From: GWE2-42-39 sp034003625
GTDB taxonomy: Bacteria; Bacteroidota; Bacteroidia; Bacteroidales; Prolixibacteraceae
Assembly (NCBI GenBank): GCA_034003625.1
Contig: JAVEYG010000006.1
Coordinates: 81,984-145,983, forward strand
DNA length: 64,000 nt
Direction of reading: 5' to 3'
Below the pieces are notes generated by a model, which did not search any database, was not told the origin of the DNA, and worked only from the letters and a program-made list of their open reading frames with translations. Numbering within the stretch: the stretch's first letter is position 1; the number at the start of each line of letters is the position of its first letter. Below, in pieces: positions 45,034 to 53,240 of this stretch. The position numbers and the translations under genes are program-made.

Positions 45034-45119
45034 CGGGTACGGCGGTTTTTAACCGCGAATTTCGGGTGCTGCGATTTCTAATCGCGGATTTAAAACCGGA
45101 AGTTAAAAACTTCCGCGCC
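45034..45119. repeat. Palindromic element with three triloop hairpins
   Basis: Three hairpins with 3-nt loops follow one another: GCGGTT-TTT-AACCGC (45042-45056), GCGATT-TCT-AATCGC (45071-45085) and CGGAAGTT-AAA-AACTTCCG (45097-45115). CGGGT motifs precede the first two. The element fills the gap after the first beta-barrel gene. It resembles REP-type intergenic elements and shares the GCGATT/AATCGC stem with the array at 13.3-14.6 kb and the element at 52.6 kb. Confidence 0.75.
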
Positions 45120-45150
45120 CGTTTTGATCACCCTTTTCCGCATTTCGTAT

Positions 45151-45158
45151 TAACTTTG
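45151..45158 (+). promoter_or_regulatory. -7 element TAACTTTG before the second barrel gene
   Basis: TAACTTTG fits TAnnTTTG. It lies 11 bp before the leader ORF at 45170 and 85 bp before the barrel ATG. Confidence 0.5.
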
Positions 45159-45169
45159 CCGAAACAGCC

Positions 45170-45247
45170 ATGAGAAAATACCGGGAACAGAAATCAGTAT
45201 TTCCGAAACCGGTTGTTTTCGGGCAGTATATAAACCGGATGCGATGA
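45170..45247 (+). CDS. Possible 25-codon leader peptide
   Basis: A short frame starting MRKYREQK follows the promoter element and ends in a TGA that overlaps the ATG of the next gene (ATGA at 45244-45247). The peptide is basic and has no hydrophobic part. Translational coupling is possible; chance is also possible. Confidence 0.25.
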   Translation: MRKYREQKSVFPKPVVFGQYINRMR

Positions 45248-46044
45248 AAAAAACAAGTTTCCTTTTTTTTCTTTTTGTGCTGACGATCCGTGTTTTCCCT
45301 CAAACCGATACCATTGGCACAAGCAAGCCAAGCCTGGGAAAACTGTCGGGAATTGTCAATATCCAGGATTTGGTAAAAGAAGGTTTTAACTACTGGGAAG
45401 AAGAATTCACGGGGCACTGGCCGGGTATTTCATTTGGGGTAAACGGGTTTACAAAGCACGATTACCGTTTGTATCCGGAAGAACAAGACGGGTTTCTCGA
45501 CAGTGAACTCCTAAAATCGCATTCCCTGCAGATCAATCTTTTCCAGGTTTCAAAAGGGTTGCAGGCAAACCGGAACACCATCGGGTTGGTTACCGGCCTC
45601 GGGATGAATATTCAAAGTAACCACCTCGATAACAATACAACCATCGAACAGGCAGAAAACGGGGTGATTTATCCGAGAACCCTTGTTTTCGAAAGCAACC
45701 AGAAATCGAAGCTATCGTCGGTGTACCTGCAGGCGCCACTTTTGCTCGAATTCCAAATTCCGGTAAAACATTACGCCGACCGGCTGTACGTTTCTGCCGG
45801 GCTGATTGCCGGGAAACGGCTGAGTACCCATACAAAAATCAAGTACCGGAAAGATGGACAAAAGCAAAAAATGAAAACCCCCGGCAGCTATTCCATTCCT
45901 GAGTACAAATGTTCGGCCACGGTACGCATGGGCTATCGCTGGATCAATGTGTTTGCTTCCTGCGATTTGTTCCCACTGTTTGAAAAAGGCAAAGGGCCGG
46001 AACTTTATCCGTACACCATTGGAGTTTATTTGTTCCGGTTTTAA
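45244..46044 (+). CDS. Outer-membrane beta-barrel protein, second paralogue
   Basis: The 266-residue protein has a signal peptide ending near VFPQTD and shares the layout of the gene at 44131: GHWPGISFGVNGF, NTIGLVTGLGMNIQ, LLLEFQIPVKHY, and a final strand ending GVYLFRF. It lacks the long charged N-terminal segment of its neighbour. Tandem duplication followed by divergence is likely. Separated from the first copy by a palindromic element and its own promoter. Confidence 0.85.
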   Translation: MKKTSFLFFLFVLTIRVFPQTDTIGTSKPSLGKLSGIVNIQDLVKEGFNYWEEEFTGHWPGISFGVNGFTKHDYRLYPEEQDGFLDSELLKSHSLQINLFQVSKGLQANRNTIGLVTGLGMNIQSNHLDNNTTIEQAENGVIYPRTLVFESNQKSKLSSVYLQAPLLLEFQIPVKHYADRLYVSAGLIAGKRLSTHTKIKYRKDGQKQKMKTPGSYSIPEYKCSATVRMGYRWINVFASCDLFPLFEKGKGPELYPYTIGVYLFRF

Positions 46045-46116
46045 AACCAGGAAATCCTTGTTTTCGGTTGCTTTTTTCCTTTATTTTGAGAATATTGAAA
46101 ACGTAATACTGAAAAC

Positions 46117-46821
46117 ATGAGACTTTTACTGATCAGCAATTCCACCATGCCAGGCGAAGCCTATTTAGACTACCCGAAACACGAAATCCAAAAATTTCTG
46201 GGCGCCCAACCGGTGACTGCCGTTTTTATTCCGTTTGCAGCGGTTACTTTTTCTTACGATGAATACGAACGAAAAGTGGAAGAGCGGTTCAGCGAAACCG
46301 GGCACCACGTGAAAAGCATCCATCGTTTTGCCGACCCGGTAAAAGCAGTTGAAGAAGCCGGAGCCATTGTGGTTGGAGGCGGAAATACCTGGCAACTGGT
46401 CCGCAGCATGAGAAACCGTGACCTGATCGGTACTATCCGCAAACGTGTCATGGAAGGGATTCCGTACATCGGATGGAGCGCCGGGGCCAATGTGGCCTGC
46501 CCCACCCTGCGCACGACCAACGATATGCCCATTATCGATCCGAAAGGTTTCGATTGCATGAACTTAGTCCCGTTTCAAATTAATCCGCATTATCTCGACA
46601 AAAACCCGGAAGGGCATGGCGGCGAAACCCGCGAACAACGGATCGAAGAATTTATAGAAATCAACCCCGACACATACGTGGTTGGACTGCGCGAAGGAAC
46701 CATGTTGAAATACGAAAACGAGAAATTAGAACTGCTCGGAAAACGGCCTGCCCGGATTTTCAAAAAAGGAAAACCTCCCGTGGAAGCAGAAGCCGGGGAC
46801 AACCTGGATTTTTTGATGTAA
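46117..46821 (+). CDS. pepE: Dipeptidase E (alpha-aspartyl dipeptidase)
   Basis: The 234-residue S51-family peptidase cleaves Asp-Xaa dipeptides. The catalytic Ser nucleophile is in YIGWSAGANVACPT near residue 125. Preceding GGGNTWQLV and the His-containing INPHYLD motif are conserved. Length fits the family. It is monocistronic between a barrel gene and the AspT-type exchanger. Confidence 0.94.
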   Translation: MRLLLISNSTMPGEAYLDYPKHEIQKFLGAQPVTAVFIPFAAVTFSYDEYERKVEERFSETGHHVKSIHRFADPVKAVEEAGAIVVGGGNTWQLVRSMRNRDLIGTIRKRVMEGIPYIGWSAGANVACPTLRTTNDMPIIDPKGFDCMNLVPFQINPHYLDKNPEGHGGETREQRIEEFIEINPDTYVVGLREGTMLKYENEKLELLGKRPARIFKKGKPPVEAEAGDNLDFLM

Positions 46822-46881
46822 ACGTTCGATTAACATTGGACAGATAATTTCCTGTATTTCCCCTGCTGCATGAAAAGTTCC

Positions 46882-46889
46882 TAATTTTG
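46882..46889 (+). promoter_or_regulatory. -7 element TAATTTTG before the AspT-type gene
   Basis: TAATTTTG fits TAnnTTTG and ends 19 bp before the ATG at 46909. Confidence 0.6.
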
Positions 46890-46908
46890 TAGCCTCAATT
46901 TCTCAGTT

Positions 46909-48492
46909 ATGGAATTTCTTACCAACAGTTATTTTGCTTTGTTCCTGATCATTGCCATTGGCTTTTTGATCGGGAGGTTGCAGTTTGCAGGGATATCGCT
47001 CGATGTCTCTGCGGTCATCTTTGTGGCGCTGGTTTTTGGCCATTTCGGGGTCATCATCCCCAACGATTTTCAATATCTCGGATTAGTGCTTTTCATTTTT
47101 ACCATTGGTATTCAGGCCGGCCCCGGGTTTTTTGGCTCGTTCAGGAAAAACGGGCGGGCACTGGCATTGCTTACCATGGCGCTGATCCTTTCCTCCGGAC
47201 TGATCACTTATGTTTTCTTCCGCTTGTTTGATATCGATAAAAATATTTGCATCGGTTTACTGACCGGCGCCCTCACCAGTACACCCGGTCTGGCTGCCGC
47301 CATCGATACCACCGGTTCGCCGCTGGCTTCCATCGGCTACGGGATCGGCTATCCGTTTGGCGTAATCGGGGTAATTTTGTTCGTTAAACTGCTTCCGCGA
47401 TTTATGAAAACCAACATCCGGCAAGCAGAAGAAGATTACCGGAACGAGCAGGAAGAAGGTTATCCGGAGATTGTCAAAAAGAATTTTGTGGTTGAAAACG
47501 AAAATGTGGTTGGAAAGTCAATCGAGCAGCTCCGTTTCCGACAGATGACCAACGCGGTGATTTCGCGTATCATGCACGAGGGGACAGCCGTGACTCCTAC
47601 TCCGGGCTCGGTCTTGAGCAAAGGCGACATCATTAAAGCGGTAGGGACCGAGAGCGCACTGGAACAGGTAAAACTGCTGATTGGCCCCAAAACAGATTTC
47701 GATATTCCACTGAGCAACAAATATGAAGTTTCGTTCATCATGGTAACCAACAAGGACGTGGTGAACAAAACCATTGCCCAGATGAACCTGTTGAATACGT
47801 ATAATGCCACCATCACCCGAATCCGTCGTTCAGGGATCATCATCTCGCCAACTCCTGATTTTAAATTGCAGTTTGCCGATAAGCTGATGATTGCCGGAAG
47901 CAAGGAAAGCCTCGAACAAGTGGCAAAAATTTTTGGCAACGACGACCGGAAACTTTCCGACACCGATTTTCTGCCCATTGCCTTAGGAATTATCATCGGT
48001 ATTTTTGTCGGGCAGATCGGCCTTAATTTCGGCTCCTTCTATTTTAATCTCGGACTGACCGGCGGTATTTTGTTTACCGCACTAATCTTAGGGCGTATCG
48101 GCAAAACCGGCCCCATTATGTGGACCATGACCGGGGCTGCCAACCAGTTGCTACGCCAGCTCGGATTGTTGTTTTTTCTTGCTGCGGTGGGTTCCAGCGC
48201 CGGGGCCAATATGGTAGAGACCTTTCAGTCCTATGGGGCCGGGTTGTTTGCTATCGGGGCAGTGATCACCCTCCTCCCCATGATATTTGCTACGATAATC
48301 GCACGTATTTTTCTGAAGATGAATTTTCTGTCACTACTGGGAACATTGACCGGCGGTATGACCAGCACGCCCGGTCTGGCTGCCGTCGATTCGATGACCG
48401 AAACCAATGCGCCGTCTATTGCTTACGCTACCGTTTACCCGATTGCAATGGTGTTGCTGATCGTGGTTGTACAACTGTTGAGCCTGCTGTAA
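46909..48492 (+). CDS. AspT/YidE-type aspartate:alanine exchanger family transporter
   Basis: The 527-residue inner-membrane protein has two membrane halves flanking a cytoplasmic pair of RCK_C (TrkA_C) domains at residues ~185-345. The internal duplication is clear: TSTPGLAAAIDTTGSPLASI in the first half and TSTPGLAAVDSMTETNAPSI in the second, the AspT signature. Characterised members exchange aspartate for alanine, but substrates of Bacteroidota homologues are not known. The RCK_C domains suggest ligand control. Confidence 0.9.
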   Translation: MEFLTNSYFALFLIIAIGFLIGRLQFAGISLDVSAVIFVALVFGHFGVIIPNDFQYLGLVLFIFTIGIQAGPGFFGSFRKNGRALALLTMALILSSGLITYVFFRLFDIDKNICIGLLTGALTSTPGLAAAIDTTGSPLASIGYGIGYPFGVIGVILFVKLLPRFMKTNIRQAEEDYRNEQEEGYPEIVKKNFVVENENVVGKSIEQLRFRQMTNAVISRIMHEGTAVTPTPGSVLSKGDIIKAVGTESALEQVKLLIGPKTDFDIPLSNKYEVSFIMVTNKDVVNKTIAQMNLLNTYNATITRIRRSGIIISPTPDFKLQFADKLMIAGSKESLEQVAKIFGNDDRKLSDTDFLPIALGIIIGIFVGQIGLNFGSFYFNLGLTGGILFTALILGRIGKTGPIMWTMTGAANQLLRQLGLLFFLAAVGSSAGANMVETFQSYGAGLFAIGAVITLLPMIFATIIARIFLKMNFLSLLGTLTGGMTSTPGLAAVDSMTETNAPSIAYATVYPIAMVLLIVVVQLLSLL

Positions 48493-48541
48493 TAATTGCT
48501 TAAAAAAGGGAGATAAATTCCGGCTTCGGCAAAACGATATC

Positions 48542-49774
48542 TTACTCCTGCGCAAAAGAAAGGTATTTCCCGGAAATATAACGTACCGGGTACCATGAAG
48601 CAAGAAATCCAATTCCGGCCACCAAAAAGAAAACAATAAAAAGATCGGCGATTTGTAGTTGTACCGGATAGGCCGACATGATGTAAGTGCCGTCGGCACC
48701 GGGTAATTTCAGAAATTCCAATTCGGTCTGGAGCCACACCACAATCATCCCCAGGATAATACCTGCCACCGCACCTGAAAGGGAAATCAGCCAGCCTTCA
48801 AACAGGAATATCCGCCGGATCAGTTTAGTTTCAGCGCCCATGCTTTGTAAAATGGCCACATCCTGTTTTTTGTCAATGATCAGCATGCTCAGCGAACTCA
48901 GGATATTGAACGAAGCAATAACCAGAATAAACCCGAGGATCAACACAATGTACCATTTCTCTGATTGCATCACTTTGAAAATTAATTCATGTTGTGCATA
49001 TTGGTCTTTCACTTCAAAATCATCGCCAAGAATTGTTTCTATCTGTTTCTGAACCTTCTTCAAACTGGCTGTTTCTTTTAACTGAACCTCTATTGTGCTG
49101 ACCCGGTTTTCCATCTGGAAAAGCTCGCGGGCAAAACCGAAAGGTACCAATATATATTTTGAGTCTACTTCCTGATGGACAGAAAAAACACCCGACGCAA
49201 ACAGATAATCATAATTAAAAGCGTCGTTCAGGTTTAACCGTGATATTTTACCTTTTTTCGGTGCATAAAATTTCACCGGATCGGTAAACGTGACACCCAG
49301 TGAAAGGTACCATGCAATCCCCTGTCCAACCACTGCAAACCGGTGAGGCGGACGGTTCAAAACAAAATCTCCTTCGGTTACATAGGCCGAATCCAGACCG
49401 ATGGTACGGTCATAATCATCAGGTACGCCTTTCACGGTGGCCGGATATTCGCGCCCATTGTATACAAGTAACGCATTTTCTTCGATGGTTTCGGTAAACG
49501 AGGCCACTTCGGGAAGCTGCTTCACCCGGTCGAACCGATCGTCGGAGGCAAGAAACGACTTCCCCTCTGCCGGGGTAATTTTCAGGTCGGGATCGAACGA
49601 CGAAAAATTGGTGGCGATCAACAGGCTGATGCCGTTCATTACCGAAAGCACGATTACCAACGCCAGGGTCCCGATACAAACTCCGGCCACAGAAACTCCC
49701 GAAATGATGTTGATCACATTGACCGACTTTTTCGAGACTAAGTAACGGCGGGCGATGTAAAATGCGAGTTTCAA
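48542..49774 (-). CDS. FtsX/LolC-E-type ABC transporter permease
   Basis: The 410-residue inner-membrane protein has a helix near the N-terminus (GVSVAGVCIGTLALVIVLSV), then a ~220-residue periplasmic MacB_PCD-like domain. The FtsX core of three helices forms the C-terminal part (VLILGFILVIASFNILSSL, GWLISLSGAVAGIILGMIVV and a final one). This arrangement fits LolC/LolE, which extract lipoproteins for outer-membrane transport. No ATPase (LolD) gene is adjacent. It lies downstream of rbfA and a methyltransferase on the same strand. Confidence 0.9.
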   Translation of the reverse strand: MKLAFYIARRYLVSKKSVNVINIISGVSVAGVCIGTLALVIVLSVMNGISLLIATNFSSFDPDLKITPAEGKSFLASDDRFDRVKQLPEVASFTETIEENALLVYNGREYPATVKGVPDDYDRTIGLDSAYVTEGDFVLNRPPHRFAVVGQGIAWYLSLGVTFTDPVKFYAPKKGKISRLNLNDAFNYDYLFASGVFSVHQEVDSKYILVPFGFARELFQMENRVSTIEVQLKETASLKKVQKQIETILGDDFEVKDQYAQHELIFKVMQSEKWYIVLILGFILVIASFNILSSLSMLIIDKKQDVAILQSMGAETKLIRRIFLFEGWLISLSGAVAGIILGMIVVWLQTELEFLKLPGADGTYIMSAYPVQLQIADLFIVFFLVAGIGFLASWYPVRYISGKYLSFAQE

Positions 49775-49839
49775 ATTAGTTAATCATTAGTTAATCGGTT
49801 TTATTTAAAGTGGCACCTGTATTTTAATTCGTTAATTCC

Positions 49840-50661
49840 CTATTTAACCGCTTTTACAATCAAACCGGTCCCGGTTCTGTGTTTTATGGCAACATCGAGA
49901 TAATTCAGGATAACTGCAAACGGAAATGTCAACAGGTAATAAAACGGAAGGACGATGAAAAACAGTTTGCTTGCGCCCAGCATCAGGATCGGGTATTTCA
50001 TCGACAATTTCCATGATATCTTTCCCGGTCGGCCATACGAATAACGCGCTTCTACCTGACGGAAACCCGCTGTCAGTAATTTTTCTTCTATTTCCATGAT
50101 GTTGTAACCGTCGCGCACATGTTCGTCGATAAAACCATGCGACCCTTCTTCCTGTTCATGTCCGTGCGTATCGGAACCACCCTGGTCGGAAGGCGTCGAA
50201 ATAAGCAACATACCGCCGGGTTTCAGCGACTGGCAAAAGTTCCCGAATACTTTCCGGTCTTCTTCGATGTGTTCCATCACGTCTACCGAAATAATCAGGT
50301 CGTATTTTTCTTTTTCTGAATAGCGGGTCAGATCGGCCAGACGAAAATGTACCTTTTCCGACAGACCTGTTTTGCTAAAAAAATCCTTGCAGTCGGCAAT
50401 TTGTTCTTCTTTAATATCAGCGGCAATGATGGTCGCTCCAGGAAACATTTTCGCCATGCGGTACGCGTATTGCCCAAAGCCCGAACCGGCATCAAAAATT
50501 ACGGGGGCTGACAACCCCTCGTTTTTCAGACACCGCAGTTCCCTGCGGATGTGCCACGAACGGAGCAACAGCCAATCGAGCAGGCGGTAAAACAATTTCC
50601 GGAGAATGGGCCGTCGGTTAAAAACCCGGCCCAACGACCGTTTAATGGGATCGTACTGCAT
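49840..50661 (-). CDS. Class I SAM-dependent methyltransferase
   Basis: The 273-residue protein has motif I in IFDAGSGFGQYAYRMAK, an acidic residue in IIAADIKEEQI, and ISVDVMEHIEED as motif IV-like. Two hydrophobic stretches near the C-terminus (LGASKLFFIVLPFYYLL, FPFAVILNYLDVAI) suggest membrane attachment, so a lipid or polyprenyl substrate is possible. The ATG is 1 bp after the rbfA stop (TGATATG), indicating coupling. Confidence 0.88.
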   Translation of the reverse strand: MQYDPIKRSLGRVFNRRPILRKLFYRLLDWLLLRSWHIRRELRCLKNEGLSAPVIFDAGSGFGQYAYRMAKMFPGATIIAADIKEEQIADCKDFFSKTGLSEKVHFRLADLTRYSEKEKYDLIISVDVMEHIEEDRKVFGNFCQSLKPGGMLLISTPSDQGGSDTHGHEQEEGSHGFIDEHVRDGYNIMEIEEKLLTAGFRQVEARYSYGRPGKISWKLSMKYPILMLGASKLFFIVLPFYYLLTFPFAVILNYLDVAIKHRTGTGLIVKAVK

Positions 50662-50662
50662 A

Positions 50663-51001
50663 TCAATGTTTTAAAAGGCTGTCGATGTGGTCAATGTAAT
50701 CAAGGCTGTCATCAATAAAAAACTCCAGGTTAGGGATAACGCGCAACTGTTTGCCTGTCTTTTTCCCTAACTCGAAACGGATTTTGGGGGACAGTTGCCT
50801 GATCTCTTTCAACAGTTCATCCGATTTTTCCGAAGGGAAAATGCTGAGATAAGCCCGCGCGATTGATAAATCGCTGGTTACCCGCACGGTGGTCACGCTG
50901 ATCATTTTGCCGTGGAACAGTTCGCGGGCTGTTTTCTGGAAAATTTCGGCCAGTTCTTTTTGTATGAGCCGCGCTATTTTGTTTTGCCGTGTCGATTCCA
51001 T
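50663..51001 (-). CDS. rbfA: 30S ribosome-binding factor A
   Basis: The 112-residue KH-like protein aids late 16S rRNA maturation. The sequence has TRQNKIARLIQKELAEIFQ at the N-terminus, the VTTVRVTSDLSIARAYLSIF strand pair, and RVIPNLEFFIDDSLDYIDHI at the C-terminus, all typical. It precedes the methyltransferase and the FtsX-type permease in one minus-strand run. Confidence 0.94.
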   Translation of the reverse strand: MESTRQNKIARLIQKELAEIFQKTARELFHGKMISVTTVRVTSDLSIARAYLSIFPSEKSDELLKEIRQLSPKIRFELGKKTGKQLRVIPNLEFFIDDSLDYIDHIDSLLKH

Positions 51002-51089
51002 GTTTATTGTTTTTCAGGTTTCAAAGGTAATGAACTATACGGAATAAGCGAATTTAAATGCATGCTTCTCCTGCCGGTGCAGTAGCCCT

Positions 51090-52550
51090 TTAGCCCCTCA
51101 GGCACGAACGGAAAATCCCAATCGATTCCTTGTCGTCGGCCATTACCACCAATTTATCGCCGGGCTGAACAATGGTTGCCCCGTCGGGAATAAGGAAACG
51201 GTTTTCGCGTTTGATCATCACGATCAGCACATTTTGCGGCAGTTTCATGCTGACAATGGATTTCCCGGCACAGACAAAACCGGGATCAATGGTAATTTCG
51301 CCGAGCAGCGACCGTACCTTGTCGGCCAGTTCACGGTCGAGTACGGTTTTTTTGCGGGCCTCAGCCGGGATACTCAGCCGGAGCAGCCGGGCAGCAAAAG
51401 GAATGGTCGTCCCCTGGATAAGCACCGATGTGATGGAAATGAAAAAAACCACGTTGAAAATTATTCCCGAATTGGGAAGCCCCAAGGCCAGCGGATAAGT
51501 AGCAAACACGATGGGCACAGCCCCCCGGAGCCCGACCCACGACAAGAATACCTTGCTCCGGAAATTGAACCGAAACGGCAAAAGCACCAGAAAGATCGTT
51601 ACCGGACGGGCAATCACGATCAGGAACACCGAAATCAGCAGCCCGATGCCGATATAGGGCACAACCTGAGAGGGAAAAACCTGTAAGCCGAGGGTGAGGA
51701 ACAGCACGATTTGCATCAGCCAGGCCCATCCGTCGAAATGCTTGGTGAGGCTCCGCTTGTGAATGAAATCGGTATTTCCGAGGGTGAATGCCGACAAATA
51801 TACTGCCAGGAAGCCATTCCCCCCGATATAATCGGTAGCCGAGAAGGTGAACAGCATCAGCCCCATCAGCAATACAGAGTATAACCCGTCGACATCGAGT
51901 TTTATTTTGTTGATGAGCCACTGCATCAGTTTGCCCATTCCGATACCGACCAGGCCGCCGAAAACCATCTGTTTCAGAAAGAGAGGGATCAGGGAGACCA
52001 TCGATTGGTCGGGATTGGTAATTAAAAAAAGAAAAACGATGGTCAGGAAATAAGCCATCGGGTCGTTGCTCCCGCTCTCCAGTTCCAGCAGTGGGCGCAG
52101 TTTTCCCTTCACTCCGAGCCCTTTCGACCTCAGGATGGAAAACACCGCAGCCGCGTCGGTCGATGAAACAATGGCCCCCAGCAACAAGCCTTCGAGAAAG
52201 GTAAATTCAGTGACCAAGTGAACAAATAAACCCACTAAGACACAGGTAACCAGCACCCCTACCGAGGATAACAAAATGCCCGGTAAGATAATCCCGCCGA
52301 TGTCGCTCCGTTTGGTATCGAGGCCCCCGGAAAAAAGGATGAAACAAAGGGAAAAAGCCCCGATGAACCGGGCCATTCCCGGATTGTCGAAATGGATACC
52401 TCCCGGCCCTTCACTGCCGACAAACATACCGATCGCCAAAAACAACAATAAGGCCGGAACACCAAACCGCGATGAAGTTTTGGTAAAAAAAACACTCATT
52501 ATCAGCAATATCGAACCAATCAACAAAACATTTTCAATCGAAAAACTCAT
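51090..52550 (-). CDS. NhaP2-type potassium/proton antiporter
   Basis: The 486-residue CPA1 membrane protein has ~12 helices with the transport motifs GAIVSSTDAAAVFSIL and ELESGSNDPMAYFL. A cytoplasmic C-terminal TrkA_C-like domain lies at residues ~405-486. It resembles CvrA/NhaP2, which expels K+ in exchange for protons. The last stretch (PDGATIVQPGDKLVVMAD) is the usual RCK_C ligand-binding end. Monocistronic. Confidence 0.92.
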   Translation of the reverse strand: MSFSIENVLLIGSILLIMSVFFTKTSSRFGVPALLLFLAIGMFVGSEGPGGIHFDNPGMARFIGAFSLCFILFSGGLDTKRSDIGGIILPGILLSSVGVLVTCVLVGLFVHLVTEFTFLEGLLLGAIVSSTDAAAVFSILRSKGLGVKGKLRPLLELESGSNDPMAYFLTIVFLFLITNPDQSMVSLIPLFLKQMVFGGLVGIGMGKLMQWLINKIKLDVDGLYSVLLMGLMLFTFSATDYIGGNGFLAVYLSAFTLGNTDFIHKRSLTKHFDGWAWLMQIVLFLTLGLQVFPSQVVPYIGIGLLISVFLIVIARPVTIFLVLLPFRFNFRSKVFLSWVGLRGAVPIVFATYPLALGLPNSGIIFNVVFFISITSVLIQGTTIPFAARLLRLSIPAEARKKTVLDRELADKVRSLLGEITIDPGFVCAGKSIVSMKLPQNVLIVMIKRENRFLIPDGATIVQPGDKLVVMADDKESIGIFRSCLRG

Positions 52551-52640
52551 TTATCTCTTTTTAATTTCCTATGCTTTCCGCAATATACTTCATTTTTATT
52601 TTTCAGAAAGAAAAAAGGGGGACCAAACTGTATGAAAATT

Positions 52641-52700
52641 TCGGGTACGGAGATTTGTAATCTCCGGTTGAAACATGCGATTACAAATCGCATCACCCGA
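52641..52700. repeat. Palindromic element with two nested triloop hairpins
   Basis: GGAGATT-TGT-AATCTCC (52649-52665) and TGCGATT-ACA-AATCGCA (52676-52692) are two triloop hairpins enclosed by an outer 6-bp pair TCGGGT (52641-52646) and ACCCGA (52695-52700). The whole 60-bp element could fold as a three-way junction. It sits 19 bp before the DedA-like ATG. Design matches the element at 45034-45119. Confidence 0.8.
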
Positions 52701-52719
52701 AAATCCGTATTTTCGCACC

Positions 52720-53160
52720 ATGGAATTCTTATACGAATATGGTTTGACGGGTTTATTTCTCGCCAGTTTTTTGGCGGCCACAGTTTTGCCCTTCAGTTCC
52801 GAAGCATTGCTGAGCTTGCTGATTGCAGGTCATTTCGATACAGCTCCGTGTATTGCGGTGGCAACTTTGGGAAACTGGATGGGCGGCATGAGCAGCTACT
52901 ATCTGGGATATATAGGCAAATGGGAATGGATTGAAAAATACCTTCGTGTCAGGCGCAAAAAGATTGAACAATGGCACAACCTGATATACAATCGGGGTGC
53001 GGTGTTTGCTTTTTTCAGTTGGTTACCGGTACTGGGCGACGTATTTGCCGTCGGGCTGGGCGTGTTGCGCGCCAACTGGAAAATTACCGCCATTGCCATG
53101 TTGTCGGGAAAATTTCTCCGTTATCTCGTATGGGGCTGGCTAAGCGGGATGCTCTTCTGA
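52720..53160 (+). CDS. DedA/VTT-like membrane protein (YqaA type)
   Basis: The 146-residue inner-membrane protein matches small DedA-superfamily proteins of the YqaA type: TGLFLASFLAATVLPFSSEA at the start, LGNWMGGMSSYYLGYIG with the conserved Gly pattern, FFSWLPVLGDVFAVGLG, and an amphipathic C-terminus. Such proteins may act as lipid scramblases or flippases, but the role is not proven. An upstream frame begins at 52675 inside the palindromic element; the ATG at 52720 gives the normal N-terminus. Confidence 0.9.
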   Translation: MEFLYEYGLTGLFLASFLAATVLPFSSEALLSLLIAGHFDTAPCIAVATLGNWMGGMSSYYLGYIGKWEWIEKYLRVRRKKIEQWHNLIYNRGAVFAFFSWLPVLGDVFAVGLGVLRANWKITAIAMLSGKFLRYLVWGWLSGMLF

Positions 53161-53240
53161 AAATCTTCCCCTCCGTCTTGTTAAATGGGCAAATTCCGTT
53201 TTTCAGCCACAACCATCAAATCAAAATTGACCGGCAATAC

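Noticed and set aside
49840..52550. One continuous operon from the K+/H+ antiporter through rbfA to the methyltransferase
   Set aside because: The antiporter and rbfA are separated by about 90 bp with unrelated roles; only rbfA and the methyltransferase show tight coupling.
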